From Roseivivax jejudonensis (lineage in GTDB: Bacteria; Pseudomonadota; Alphaproteobacteria; Rhodobacterales; Rhodobacteraceae): a stretch of 64,000 bases of DNA. Below the pieces are notes generated by a model. The model was not told where the DNA came from. It ran no database searches and was given only the letters and a program-made list of their open reading frames with translations. This document shows positions 55,514 through 64,000 of this stretch, piece by piece. Location of the stretch: positions 1 through 64,000 of the forward strand of contig NZ_FWFK01000002.1 of assembly GCF_900172265.1 (NCBI RefSeq). The letters run 5' to 3'. The position numbers and the translations under genes were made by a program. The first letter of the stretch is position 1. Every line of letters begins with the position of its first letter.

Positions 55514-56040
55514 GCGTCCGTATCCTTTCCGGTTTCGAGCCTCGGCGGAGCGCATGGACCTGTCGGCCCAACCGGTGGACGCCCGGGGATGTCTGTCCCG
55601 GTCCGCCCTGCCCCGCCTGCGGAGTTGAAGTGGCGCGCGTATACCTGTCGCGGACGCAGGGCGCAAGCGGGTTCGGCGCCGGCGCGCGTGGCGGGTTCGG
55701 GACGCCTCCGGCGGGAGTATTTGGGCCAAGAAGAAGGCGGGGTCGTTCGCGTGTTCGGGGCCGGTCCCGTGCCGCGGCAGACGCAGCCGCGCGCTTCGGG
55801 CGATCGGTCGACCGGGCCGGCGCCGGCCGGATCGCCGACGGCGAGGCACGGGCGACGACCCGGCAGACGGAAGATCGGGGTTGTCGCGGAGAGATCGGCC
55901 GCCTGCAGGAGCGGATCGGCGGGGCGGAGACCGCGCGGCCGCGCGGATTGCCGGGCACCAGAGAGGGACGCGCGCGGTGCCGCGGCGGATCGCGCTGCGG
56001 GGCGCTTGCGCCGCGCGCGGGCCTCGGCCAAGAGTCCGGC
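55514..56040. other. gap between rpsB and psuK, holding a 32-bp repeat
   Basis: This 527-bp, very GC-rich region must hold divergent promoters for rpsB and psuK. The only definite feature is the repeat copy at 55704-55735. Open frames across it are Arg/Gly-rich and without domains, consistent with non-coding DNA. Confidence 0.55.
55704..55735 (-). repeat. 32-bp intergenic repeat, copy B
   Basis: The plus strand reads GCCTCCGGCGGGAGTATTTG then GGCCAAGAAGAA, the exact reverse complement of the copy at 38209-38240. It lies in the rpsB-psuK gap, away from any stop codon I can define. Confidence 0.85.
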
Positions 56041-56940
56041 ATGGATGCCGCCCGCCGCCCCGAGATCCTTTGCATCGGTTCCGTCCTGTGGGACGTGATC
56101 GGCCGCTCGCCCAGCCACATGGCCAAGGGGGCGGACGTGCCGGGGCGCATTGTCACGCTGCCCGGCGGCGTCGCGCTCAACATCGCGATGACGCTGGCGC
56201 ATCTGGGCCTGCGTCCGGCGCTCCTGTCGGCGGTGGGCCGGGATGCAGAGGGCGACCGCCTGGTGGCGGAATGCGCGCGCATGGGGCTCGAGACCGCGCA
56301 TCTCTATCGCTCCGAAGATCTGCGCACGGACCGCTACATGGCGGTCGAGGGCGCGAACGGCCTGATCGCGGCGATCGCCGACGCGCATTCGCTCGAGGAG
56401 GCCGGCGCCAAGATCCTGCGGCCGCTGCGCGACGGCGCAATCGCCGACGCGGCGACGCCCTATGCCGGGCTGGTGGCGCTCGACGGCAACCTGACCGCCG
56501 CGCTTCTCGAGGAGATCGCGGGAGATCCCGCGTTCCGCGCCGCGGACCTGCGGGTTGCGCCGGCCTCGCCGGGCAAGGCCGAGCGGCTGCTGCCGTTCCT
56601 GCGGGCCGGTCGCGGCACGCTCTACGTCAACCGCGAGGAGGCGGCGCTGTTGTGCGGCACGCCCTTCGAGGATGCGCAGACGGCCGCCGCCGCGCTCGTC
56701 GCGCGTGGCGCGGCGCGTGCGCTGGTAACCGACGGCGCCGCGGAGAGCTGCGATTCCGACGGCCGCGCCACCGTCCGCCGCCGTCCGCCCGAAGTGCTCG
56801 TGACCCGGGTGACCGGCGCGGGCGACACGTTCATGGCCGCGCATATCGTGGCCGAGCGCGGCGGTGCCGACCGCGAGACCGCGCTCGCCCGCGCGCAGGC
56901 CGCCGCCGCCGCCCACATTTCCGGAGACACCCCGTCATGA
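56041..56940 (+). CDS. psuK: PfkB-family sugar kinase, probably pseudouridine kinase
   Basis: The 299-residue protein has the ribokinase/PfkB fold: [40 protein letters not shown] (substrate Gly-Gly) and a C-terminal [20 protein letters not shown] with the catalytic Asp of GAGD. It precedes psuG by ATGA overlap; the pair breaks down pseudouridine through its 5'-phosphate. Start at ATG 56041; the frame upstream is non-coding. Confidence 0.87.
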   Translation: MDAARRPEILCIGSVLWDVIGRSPSHMAKGADVPGRIVTLPGGVALNIAMTLAHLGLRPALLSAVGRDAEGDRLVAECARMGLETAHLYRSEDLRTDRYMAVEGANGLIAAIADAHSLEEAGAKILRPLRDGAIADAATPYAGLVALDGNLTAALLEEIAGDPAFRAADLRVAPASPGKAERLLPFLRAGRGTLYVNREEAALLCGTPFEDAQTAAAALVARGAARALVTDGAAESCDSDGRATVRRRPPEVLVTRVTGAGDTFMAAHIVAERGGADRETALARAQAAAAAHISGDTPS

Positions 56941-57854
56941 GCCTTGTCACCCCCTCGCCCGCGGTCGCGGCAGCGCTGGCCGACGGCCGGCCCGTCGTCG
57001 CGCTGGAATCCACGATCATCACCCACGGCATGCCGTGGCCGCAGAACCTCGAGATCGCCCGGCGCATAGAGGCGGTGGTGCGCGAGGGTGGCGCCGAGCC
57101 GGCGACCGTGGCGGTCCTGGGCGGGACGCTGCGCGCGGGCCTCGAGGATGCGCAGATCGAGGCGCTGGCGCAGGCGCGCGGAGTGGCCAAGCTCAGCCGT
57201 GCCGATCTCGCGGTGTGCATGGCCGAAGGCGGTACCGGCGCCACGACGGTCGCGGCGACGATGATCGCCGCGGCGATGGCCGGGATCGAGGTCTTCGCCA
57301 CGGGGGGCATCGGCGGCGTGCATCGCGGCGCAGAGCAGAGCTTCGACGTCTCCGCGGACCTGCAGGAGCTGTCGCAGACCCCGGTGACCGTGGTCGCGGC
57401 GGGCGCCAAGGCGATCCTCGATCTGCCGAAGACGCTCGAGGTGCTGGAAACGCTCGGCGTGCCCGTCATCGCCTACGGGCAGGACGCGCTGCCGGCGTTC
57501 TGGTCGCGCTCGGCGGGGTTGCGGGCGCCGTTGCGGATGGACGAACCGGGCGCGATCGCACGGGCGCACCGGATGCGGCGGCGGCTGGGCCTGCCTGGCG
57601 GACAGCTCGTGACGAACCCGATCCCCGAAGAGGCGGAGATCCCGCGGGCGGAGATGACGCCGGTGATCGGGCGCGCGATGCAGGACGCGGAGGATCACGG
57701 CATCCACGGCAAGGATCTGACGCCGTACCTGCTGCAGCGGATCTACGAGCTGACCGAGGGCCGCTCGCTCGATGCCAATGTCGCGCTCGTCCTCGCCAAC
57801 GCCGCGCTCGCCGCCCGGATTGCCGCCGAAATGGTCAGCCTGCCCGCGGAATGA
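56937..57854 (+). CDS. psuG: pseudouridine-5'-phosphate glycosidase
   Basis: The 305-residue protein cleaves the C-C bond of pseudouridine 5'-phosphate to ribose 5-phosphate and uracil. It has VVALESTIITHGMPWPQNLE, FATGGIGGVHRGAEQSFDVS, KAILDLPKTLEVLETLGVPV and QLVTNPIPEEAEIP, all IndA/PsuG signatures with a metal site. Coupled to psuK. Confidence 0.93.
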   Translation: MSLVTPSPAVAAALADGRPVVALESTIITHGMPWPQNLEIARRIEAVVREGGAEPATVAVLGGTLRAGLEDAQIEALAQARGVAKLSRADLAVCMAEGGTGATTVAATMIAAAMAGIEVFATGGIGGVHRGAEQSFDVSADLQELSQTPVTVVAAGAKAILDLPKTLEVLETLGVPVIAYGQDALPAFWSRSAGLRAPLRMDEPGAIARAHRMRRRLGLPGGQLVTNPIPEEAEIPRAEMTPVIGRAMQDAEDHGIHGKDLTPYLLQRIYELTEGRSLDANVALVLANAALAARIAAEMVSLPAE

Positions 57855-57941
57855 TCCGGATACGGCGGCATGCCATTGTATCGCGCCGAGGCGCCGCCTA
57901 ATTTGCGGTAAACGACGCCTTGCACGGATCGGTCCGCCGCG

Positions 57942-58643
57942 ATGACCACGCCCTTCGACCCCCAGCCGCGCCGTCCGGGGATGCTCGCCCGGCTGCGCGC
58001 CAGCTTCCTGACCGGGATCGTCGTGATCGCGCCGGTCGGGCTGACGGTGTGGCTGATCTGGACGGTGATCGGCTGGATCGACGGATTCGTGCTTCCGCTC
58101 GTGCCGCAGAGGCTCGATCCCGAACAATATATCGGGATCAACCTGCGCGGCATCGGGGTGATCTTCTTTCTCGGCTTCACGGTGCTGGTCGGCTGGATCG
58201 CCAAGGGTATCATCGGGCGGTCGCTGATCCGCTGGGCCGAGGGGCTGGTCGCGCAGCTGCCGATCGTGCGGTCGGTCTACAACGGCGTGAAGCAGATCGC
58301 CGAGACGGTGTTCGTGCAATCCGAGCGGAGCTTCGAGAAGGCCTGCCTGATCGAGTATCCGCGCAAAGGGATCTGGGCCATCGGCTTCATCTCGACGGAG
58401 ACGCGCGGCGAGGTGGCGCGGCGCGCGGTGACCGGCGGCGGGCTGATCTCGGTCTTCGTGCCGACCACGCCGAACCCGACATCGGGATTCCTGCTGTTCT
58501 TCCCGAAGGAAGACGTGATCGAGCTCGAGATGAGCCTCGAGGACGCGGCGAAGCTCGTGATCTCGGCGGGTCTCGTCTATCCCAACGAGCGCGATCCCTC
58601 GGCCCCGCCGGTGGTGCACAGCCCCGCCCGCGCGGCCGAGTGA
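57942..58643 (+). CDS. DUF502-domain membrane protein
   Basis: The 233-residue protein has two N-terminal helices (SFLTGIVVIAPVGLTVWLIW and GVIFFLGFTVLVGWIAKGII) and a conserved cytoplasmic domain with LPIVRSVYNGVKQIAETVFV and VFVPTTPNPTSGFLLFFPKE, the DUF502 signature. Function unknown. Separated by 87 bp from psuG, probably its own unit. Confidence 0.88.
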   Translation: MTTPFDPQPRRPGMLARLRASFLTGIVVIAPVGLTVWLIWTVIGWIDGFVLPLVPQRLDPEQYIGINLRGIGVIFFLGFTVLVGWIAKGIIGRSLIRWAEGLVAQLPIVRSVYNGVKQIAETVFVQSERSFEKACLIEYPRKGIWAIGFISTETRGEVARRAVTGGGLISVFVPTTPNPTSGFLLFFPKEDVIELEMSLEDAAKLVISAGLVYPNERDPSAPPVVHSPARAAE

Positions 58644-58670
58644 CCGGCGGGCGAGCGCCGGGCGACGGGA

Positions 58671-58838
58671 TCAGATCCCGTCGTCGTCGTCGCAGTTGAC
58701 GCCGGGCGGACGGTTCGGAACGTCGAGGTCGCAGCCGCTGGGCGTGACCGGAGCGTTCGCCGACGTGGTCGCCATGCCGCCCGCCGTGCAGGCGCCGAGC
58801 GTCGCGAGCATCGCGACGAGGCTGAGCGATCTGATCAT
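58671..58838 (-). CDS. small lipoprotein
   Basis: The 55-residue product has a signal peptide ending in the lipobox LGAC (MIRSLSLVAMLATLGACTAG), so Cys17 would be lipidated. The mature part has two more Cys (SGCDLDVPNRPPGVNCDDDD), perhaps a disulfide, and an acidic end that may bind Ca. AAGGATC is upstream. Common type of small envelope protein; function unknown. Confidence 0.65.
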   Translation of the reverse strand: MIRSLSLVAMLATLGACTAGGMATTSANAPVTPSGCDLDVPNRPPGVNCDDDDGI

Positions 58839-58966
58839 CTCGGATCCTTTCTGGTCTGTCGATGTCCGCTCGGACCTAGCCGGACGCCGATCAACGTCGA
58901 CGGCTCTCACGCGGGCGTGACCCGGGGCGCGGGGCCGAGCCCCCTGCCCCGGACGCCCGGCGCCGG

Positions 58967-60001
58967 TCAGTTGAACATCTTCACCAGGTCGGCCGATTGC
59001 CGGACGCCGATATCGTCCCTGTGGTGATAGAGAAAGTCGCCGGCGGCTCGGCGTCCGGCCTCCTTGAGCTGCAGGATGACGGTCGAGATCGGCACGAGCT
59101 TCGTGGCGACCGACAGGCGGTTCATCAGCTCGTCGTCGGAGACCATGTGCACGAGGACGCGCTTCATCGCGCCCTCGGCCACCGATCCGGCGGAGATCAG
59201 GCGCTGCACGAACTCGATCGCGCGCAATTCGCGCAGGAGCGAGGAATTGAAGCTGATCTCGTTGATCCGGTTCTGGATCTCCTGCGGCGTGACCGGCAGG
59301 CGATCGACCTCCAGCGGGTTGATGTTCACGATCAGCACGTCGTCCGGCAGCTCGGGCTGGAACAGCGGGAAGAGCGCCGGATTGCCTGTATAGCCACCAT
59401 CCCAGAACGCCTCGCGCTCGCCGCTGAGCGGACAGGTCGCGTAGACCGCCTGGAACACCGTCGGCAGGCAGGCGGAGGCGAGGATCGCCTCGGTCGTGAT
59501 GTGTTCGCCCGAGAAGACCCGGACCTTGCCGTCGCGCACCGCCGTGGCGCAGATGTAGAGGTCGGGACCGCCCGCGGCGCAGACCTCGCCGAAATCGAGC
59601 CGCTCGGCGATGGGTTGCACCGGGTTCTGGTAAAGCGGGCCCCAGGCATAGGGCGACAGGGCGCGGGTCAGCCCGTCGCCCGCCGCGAAGGCCGGGGAAT
59701 ACTCCACCGCGAGGCTGAGGATGCCGGGATCGGGCAGCCACGCGTTCATCCATTCCGGCAGGCTCAGGCTGTCGAGGCGACCGACCTCGGTCCAGACCCA
59801 GTCCAGCATTTCCTTGGCGCCCTCGCGGCCGTTGCGGATCATGCCGGATTTCAGCGCCGCGCCGTTCAGGGCGCCGGCCGAGGTGCCGGAGATCGCGGCG
59901 ATCTCGATGTCGTCTTCTTCGAGGATGCGGTCGAGCACGCCCCAGGTGAAGGCGCCGTGCGCGCCCCCGCCCTGCAGCGCGAGGTTGATGCGTTTGGTCA
60001 T
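58967..60001 (-). CDS. patatin-like phospholipase
   Basis: The 344-residue protein starts MTKRINLALQGGGAHGAFTW (oxyanion-hole GGGAHG), then AAISGTSAGALNGAAL with the Ser of GTSAG, and EAFWDGGYTGNPALFPLF with the Asp of DGG, the Ser-Asp dyad of patatin-type acyl hydrolases. It probably cuts lipids or polyhydroxybutyrate-related esters in the cytoplasm. Start ATG 59999-60001. Confidence 0.9.
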   Translation of the reverse strand: MTKRINLALQGGGAHGAFTWGVLDRILEEDDIEIAAISGTSAGALNGAALKSGMIRNGREGAKEMLDWVWTEVGRLDSLSLPEWMNAWLPDPGILSLAVEYSPAFAAGDGLTRALSPYAWGPLYQNPVQPIAERLDFGEVCAAGGPDLYICATAVRDGKVRVFSGEHITTEAILASACLPTVFQAVYATCPLSGEREAFWDGGYTGNPALFPLFQPELPDDVLIVNINPLEVDRLPVTPQEIQNRINEISFNSSLLRELRAIEFVQRLISAGSVAEGAMKRVLVHMVSDDELMNRLSVATKLVPISTVILQLKEAGRRAAGDFLYHHRDDIGVRQSADLVKMFN

Positions 60002-60114
60002 GACGTCCCGCCGGTTCGCTGTGTCCGCGACGAAGGTATGCCCGTCGGCCGGTCGCGCAAGACCATTTTTCTGCGCCGCAGCGTGCCTGCCCGCCGCGCG
60101 CGCCCCGGCCGCAG

Positions 60115-60888
60115 TCAGGGACCGTGCAGTCGCGCGATGTAGAAGCCGTAGCTGACGTGCCGGGCGTGGCGTTCGAACAGCGCGATCTCGTGGCGCTCCG
60201 CCTCGACGATCTGCCGCGCCCTCGGGTCGCCCGGATGGCGTGCGAGGAACGCGTCGAAGCGGGACGCGAGCGGGCCGTAATAGGTGTCGATCCACGACGA
60301 GACCGGCAGCGGAAAGTACCCGAGCGGCACGAGGCCCGCCGCCTCGATCTGCGAGATCTTCGTCCCGGCGGTTGCGATGCCGGGATAGGCCTCGTCCCAG
60401 TGACGCTGCAGCTCGGCCGGGCGGTCGGTGGTGAGCCAGGTGAGTTCGGACACAGCGAGGATCCCGCCGGGCGCGAGGAAGCGCTGCCACGCGGTCAGAC
60501 CGGCCTCGAAGCCCATCGTGTAGATCGCGCCCTCGGACCAGATCGCGTCGAAGCCGCCCTCGGCCAGGGGCAGCGCGTCCATCGACGCCTCGACCGTGTC
60601 GATCCTGTCGGAGAGACCGGCGTCGCGCGCCCGGTCGGTCAGGGCCGAAAGGAAGTCCGGCAGCAGGTCGACCGCCGTGACGTGCGCGTCGAGCTGGCGC
60701 GCCAGGTCGAGCGTCGCGGCGCCTGTGCCACAGCCGATATCGGCGATCCGCAGCCCGGATCTGCCCGCGAGGCCCGACAGCGCGATCGCGCGGGCGGTGT
60801 CCTCGGCGCTGCCGGGGCCCTGGCGCGCCCCGGCCAGATGCAGGTCGACAAGCAGCGCGAGATCATGGTCTTCGGGTGTGTCGCTCAC
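60115..60888 (-). CDS. class I SAM-dependent methyltransferase
   Basis: The 257-residue protein has the Rossmann SAM-binding motif LRIADIGCGTGAATLDLARQ, the acidic strand end VTAVDLLPDF, and FDAIWSEGAIYTMGFEAGL. Its substrate is not clear. Start GTG 60886-60888 overlaps the phoB stop by GTGA, so it may be co-expressed with the pho regulon. Confidence 0.85.
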   Translation of the reverse strand: MSDTPEDHDLALLVDLHLAGARQGPGSAEDTARAIALSGLAGRSGLRIADIGCGTGAATLDLARQLDAHVTAVDLLPDFLSALTDRARDAGLSDRIDTVEASMDALPLAEGGFDAIWSEGAIYTMGFEAGLTAWQRFLAPGGILAVSELTWLTTDRPAELQRHWDEAYPGIATAGTKISQIEAAGLVPLGYFPLPVSSWIDTYYGPLASRFDAFLARHPGDPRARQIVEAERHEIALFERHARHVSYGFYIARLHGP

Positions 60889-61574
60889 CCGAGCGCGTAG
60901 CCCGCGCCGCGCACCGTCCGGAGCGGGTCCGGGCCGCCGTGCTGGCACAAGGCCTTGCGCAGACGCCCGATATGGACGTCCACGGTCCGGGTGTCGACAT
61001 AGATGTCGCGGCCCCAGACACGGTCGAGCAGCTGTTCGCGGGACCACACGCGGCCGGGCTTTTCCATGAAGGTGGACAGCAGCCGGAACTCGGTCGGCCC
61101 GAGCTTCAGCGCCTGACCGTCGCGCACCACGCGGTGCGTTTCGCTGTCGAGAACGATATCCTCGTATTCGAGGCGCACGCCGGCCGAGGCGGGGCGCGTG
61201 CGGCGCAGCTGCGCCCGCACGCGGGCCATCAGCTCGATCACCGAATAGGGCTTGACCACGTAGTCGTCCGCGCCGGTTTCGAGCCCGCGCACCTTGTCGA
61301 CCTCCTCGGAGCGGGCCGAGAGCATGATGACCGGCACGCCACGCGTTTCGGGCTTGGTCTTCAGCTGGCGGCAGACCTCGATACCGCTCGTCTTCGGCAG
61401 CATCCAGTCGAGCACGATGATGTCCGGGTTCTCCTCGGACACCAGCAGGAGCGCTTCCTCACCGTTGGCCGCCTTGGCCACGCGAAAGCCCTCGGCCTCC
61501 AGATTGTAGCCCAGGACCTCGCGCTGCGCTTCCTCGTCCTCGACGACAAGAACGATCGGCTGATCGGCGGGCAT
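60885..61574 (-). CDS. phoB: phosphate-regulon response regulator PhoB
   Basis: The 229-residue protein has a receiver domain (VLVVEDEE.. acidic pocket, IIVLDWMLPKTSGIEVCRQL with the phospho-Asp, VIMLSARSEE, DDYVVKPYS) and a C-terminal winged helix (..KLGPTEFRLLSTFMEKPGRV.., VDVHIGRLRKAL). It activates pho-box promoters at low phosphate. Downstream of phoU by three bases. Confidence 0.94.
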   Translation of the reverse strand: MPADQPIVLVVEDEEAQREVLGYNLEAEGFRVAKAANGEEALLLVSEENPDIIVLDWMLPKTSGIEVCRQLKTKPETRGVPVIMLSARSEEVDKVRGLETGADDYVVKPYSVIELMARVRAQLRRTRPASAGVRLEYEDIVLDSETHRVVRDGQALKLGPTEFRLLSTFMEKPGRVWSREQLLDRVWGRDIYVDTRTVDVHIGRLRKALCQHGGPDPLRTVRGAGYALG

Positions 61575-61577
61575 GGA

Positions 61578-62321
61578 TCAGTCCTCCCCCTCGCCGGCTT
61601 CTGGCGAAAACCGCGGGTCGGTCGAGGTGGCGTCGGCCTTGGGGCGTTTTTGCTCGGGCATCGCGCCCTCGACGAGGAAGACGACCTGTTCGGAGATGCC
61701 CGTCACGTGGTCGCCCATCCGCTCGATGTTCTTGGCGATGAAGTGCAGGTGCATGCAGGCGGTGATGTTGCGCGGGTCCTCCAGCATGAAGGTGAGGAAC
61801 TCGCGGAACGCGGTGTTGTACATCTGGTCGACGTCGCGGTCGCGTTCGATCACGTCGCGCGCCAGTTCGGGATCGCGCTGGATATAGCTGTCGAGCGCGT
61901 CCTTGAGCATCAGCTCGACCTCGCGCGCCATGCGCCGCAGGCTGGCGGCGGCACCGTCGATCGGCTGCAACTGCACGAGCACGCCCGTGCGCTTGGCCAT
62001 GTTCTTGGCCAGGTCGCCGATGCGTTCGAGGTTGTTTGACATCCGCAGGACCGACAGGGCGACGCGGAGGTCGGTCGCCGTCGGCGCGCGCAACGCGATC
62101 ACGCGCGCGGCCTCCTCGTTGACCAGCGTGTCGAGTTCGTCGATCGAGGCGTCGCGGCGGCGGACCTCTTCGGCGAGTTCCTCGTCGCGGCTCTCGAGGC
62201 TCTTTGCGGAGTCGCGGATCGCGGCCTCGACGAGGCCGCCCATCTTCATGATGTGCGCCTGGATGCCCTCGAGGTCCCGGTCGAAGGCCGAGACGATGTG
62301 TTGACTGAGTTGGCTGGCCAT
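61578..62321 (-). CDS. phoU: phosphate-signalling protein PhoU
   Basis: The 247-residue all-helical protein has two PhoU repeats with E(I/L)xxxxR and metal-binding motifs (RRDASIDELDTLVNEEAARV, MSNNLERIGDLAKNMAKR, NIERMGDHVTGISEQ). It links Pst transport to PhoR/PhoB signalling. Placed between pstB and phoB. Confidence 0.95.
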   Translation of the reverse strand: MASQLSQHIVSAFDRDLEGIQAHIMKMGGLVEAAIRDSAKSLESRDEELAEEVRRRDASIDELDTLVNEEAARVIALRAPTATDLRVALSVLRMSNNLERIGDLAKNMAKRTGVLVQLQPIDGAAASLRRMAREVELMLKDALDSYIQRDPELARDVIERDRDVDQMYNTAFREFLTFMLEDPRNITACMHLHFIAKNIERMGDHVTGISEQVVFLVEGAMPEQKRPKADATSTDPRFSPEAGEGED

Positions 62322-62334
62322 TTGGGTCCTCGTA

Positions 62335-63138
62335 TCAGCCGATCCGGCCGGTGATGTAGCTTTCGGTGCGGCTGTCCTGCGGGTTCGTGAAGATCTTCTC
62401 GGTCTCGTCGTACTCGACGAGGTTGCCCAGGTGGAAGAACGCGGTCTTCTGGCTCACGCGGGCGGCCTGCTGCATCGAGTGGGTGACGATGACCACCGAG
62501 TAGTTCTGCTTGAGCTCGTCGATCAGTTCCTCGACCTGGCTGGTTGCGATCGGATCGAGCGCCGAGCACGGCTCGTCCATCAGCAGGACCTCGGGTTCGG
62601 TCGCAACGGCTCGGGCGATGCACAGGCGCTGCTGCTGACCGCCGGACAGGCCGGTGCCCGGCGCGTCCAGCCGGTCCTTCACCTCGTCCCAGATGGCGCC
62701 GCGGCGCAGGGCGCGCTCCACGATATCGTCGAGCTCGGACTTGTTCTTGGCGAGGCCGTGAATCTTCGGGCCGTAGGCGACGTTGTCGTAGATCGATTTC
62801 GGGAACGGGTTCGGCTTCTGGAACACCATGCCGACCTTGGCACGCAGCTGAACCGGATCCACGCGCTTGTCGTAGATGTCTTCGTTGTCGATGTGGATGT
62901 CGCCCTCGACCCGGCAGATCGGGATCGTGTCGTTCATCCGGTTGAGACAGCGCAGGAAGGTCGACTTGCCGCAGCCCGACGGGCCGATGAAGGCGGTGAC
63001 CAGCCGGTCCTCGATGTCGACAGACACATCCTTGATCGCATGGGTCTCGCCGTAATAGACTTGAACGTTCTTTGCAGCGATCTTGATGTCTGCCTGACCC
63101 ACGCGGTTCTCCGTCCGGTTTTGATCTGCGTCGTACAT
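62335..63138 (-). CDS. pstB: phosphate ABC transporter ATP-binding protein
   Basis: The 267-residue ATPase has Walker [11 protein letters not shown], the Q-loop [20 protein letters not shown], the ABC signature [14 protein letters not shown], Walker [13 protein letters not shown] and the H-loop [11 protein letters not shown]. This is the usual PstB. ATG 63136-63138 chosen because GGAGTCACCCA lies before it. Confidence 0.95.
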   Translation of the reverse strand: MYDADQNRTENRVGQADIKIAAKNVQVYYGETHAIKDVSVDIEDRLVTAFIGPSGCGKSTFLRCLNRMNDTIPICRVEGDIHIDNEDIYDKRVDPVQLRAKVGMVFQKPNPFPKSIYDNVAYGPKIHGLAKNKSELDDIVERALRRGAIWDEVKDRLDAPGTGLSGGQQQRLCIARAVATEPEVLLMDEPCSALDPIATSQVEELIDELKQNYSVVIVTHSMQQAARVSQKTAFFHLGNLVEYDETEKIFTNPQDSRTESYITGRIG

Positions 63139-63149
63139 TGGGTGACTCC

Positions 63150-64000
63150 TTACCACCTGCGCTCGAACTTGCGCCGCAGGAAAATCGCCAGTGCGTTCAT
63201 GAATAGAAGGAACACCAGCAGCACGATGATACCGCCCCAGGCCTTTTCGTAGAAGGCCGGGTCGGCGCGCGCCGCCCAGGTGTAGATCTGCGCCGGCATC
63301 GCCGAGTTGGGATCGAGAAGACCCGAGGCGAGCCCGTCGGGGTATTGCCGCGCGACGAAGCCGACCATGCCGATAAGCAGCAAGGGCGCGGTTTCGCCGA
63401 GCGCCTGCGCGAGGCCGATGATCGTGCCGGTCAGGATGCCCGGTGCGGCGAGCGGCAGCACATGATGGAATACCGCCTGCATCTGCGAGGCGCCGACGCC
63501 GAGCGCGGCGGCGCGGATCGACGGCGGCACCGATTTCAGCGAGGCGCGCGTCGAGATGATGATGGTCGGCAGCGTCATCAGCGTCAGAACGAGGCCACCC
63601 ACCAGCGGCGCCGATTGCGGCAGGTGCGCGAACTGGATGAACACCGCGAGACCGAGGATGCCGAACACGATCGACGGCACCGCCGCGAGGTTCGAGATGT
63701 TCACCTCGATGAGGTCGGTGAACTTGTTCTGCGGCGCGAACTCTTCGAGGTAAATGGATGCCGCCACCCCGATCGGGAGCGCCAGCACAAGCACCACGAA
63801 CATCATGAAGAACGAACCGATGACCGAAGCGCCGATGCCCGCGCCGCCGGGGTTGTCCACGCCCGAGTCGGTTCCGGTTATGAAGGTCCAGTCGAAGGCG
63901 TTGGCCATGACGCCGCTGTCCACGAGCCGGTCGACGATGTCGAGGTCCTCGGGCTCGAGGAAACGGCTGTTGGTCAGGTCCTCGCGGCTGAGCGCGCCGT
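63150..64000 (-). CDS. pstA: phosphate ABC transporter permease, N-terminus outside the window
   Basis: This frame is open to the right edge. Its C-terminal 280 or so residues include [20 protein letters not shown].. and [14 protein letters not shown], the BPD permease domain, and the EAA loop ..[20 protein letters not shown].. facing PstB. The upstream bases ([16 protein letters not shown], preceded by [17 protein letters not shown]) show an extra periplasmic region typical of alphaproteobacterial PstA. pstC and pstS presumably lie beyond the window. Confidence 0.92.
   Translation of the reverse strand, partial: GALSREDLTNSRFLEPEDLDIVDRLVDSGVMANAFDWTFITGTDSGVDNPGGAGIGASVIGSFFMMFVVLVLALPIGVAASIYLEEFAPQNKFTDLIEVNISNLAAVPSIVFGILGLAVFIQFAHLPQSAPLVGGLVLTLMTLPTIIISTRASLKSVPPSIRAAALGVGASQMQAVFHHVLPLAAPGILTGTIIGLAQALGETAPLLLIGMVGFVARQYPDGLASGLLDPNSAMPAQIYTWAARADPAFYEKAWGGIIVLLVFLLFMNALAIFLRRKFERRW

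Overview
The window is GC-rich (mostly 60-70 %) DNA from an alphaproteobacterium, most likely a member of the Rhodobacteraceae (Roseobacter-type). The evidence is gene content and order: DUF1289-ruvX-ccmI, rpsB-tsf, soxBDAG, gcdH with a LysR regulator, a LuxR regulator with no luxI in view, pst-phoU-phoB, and a 32-bp intergenic repeat that I recall from this family. All calls come from reading the sequence; no database search was run.

1-14.2 kb is accessory DNA bounded by broken insertion sequences. An IS3-type end sits in an IS5-type remnant (1-541). Next come an alpha/beta hydrolase with an Asp nucleophile, a persulfide dioxygenase-rhodanese fusion, two paralogous AraC regulators (each beside a 20-bp-spaced tandem repeat that looks like its operator), a degenerate AT-rich stretch (4.56-6.4 kb), and an isoquinoline-1-oxidoreductase-type molybdenum enzyme with its cytochrome. 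A MATE exporter follows, then a second IS5 remnant that cuts off a LysR gene.

14.2-21.5 kb is a complete Nit1C (cyanide/nitrile nutrition, nitrogen starvation) cluster. It holds seven genes, most with stop/start overlaps, and is driven away from a divergent MocR-type regulator.

21.6-27.5 kb is a second mobile area: a beheaded SDR gene, two small minus-strand genes (one with an in-frame TAG), and a three-gene Tn7/Tn5053-like module. That module has a TnsA-like protein with an altered active site, an intact DD(35)E transposase and an intact AAA+ TniB/TnsC. No TniQ/TnsD, resolvase or CRISPR is visible. 27.8-32.1 kb carries a membrane alpha/beta hydrolase and an Hsp20-like protein overlapping a double-AAA (Cdc48-like) ATPase. 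The two ATPase modules have lost complementary catalytic residues and the gene is frameshifted.

32.2 kb to the end is mostly core genome: dusA, DUF1289/ruvX/ccmI, sarcosine oxidase soxBDAG (with a membrane protein gene inserted), sodB, a host-attachment-type protein, rarD, a LOG-family gene, a LysM protein, gcdH, pobA and its AraC regulator, cytochrome b561, a LuxR regulator flanked by dyads, tsf-rpsB, pseudouridine catabolism psuK-psuG, a patatin lipase, a methyltransferase, and phoB-phoU-pstB-pstA running off the right edge.
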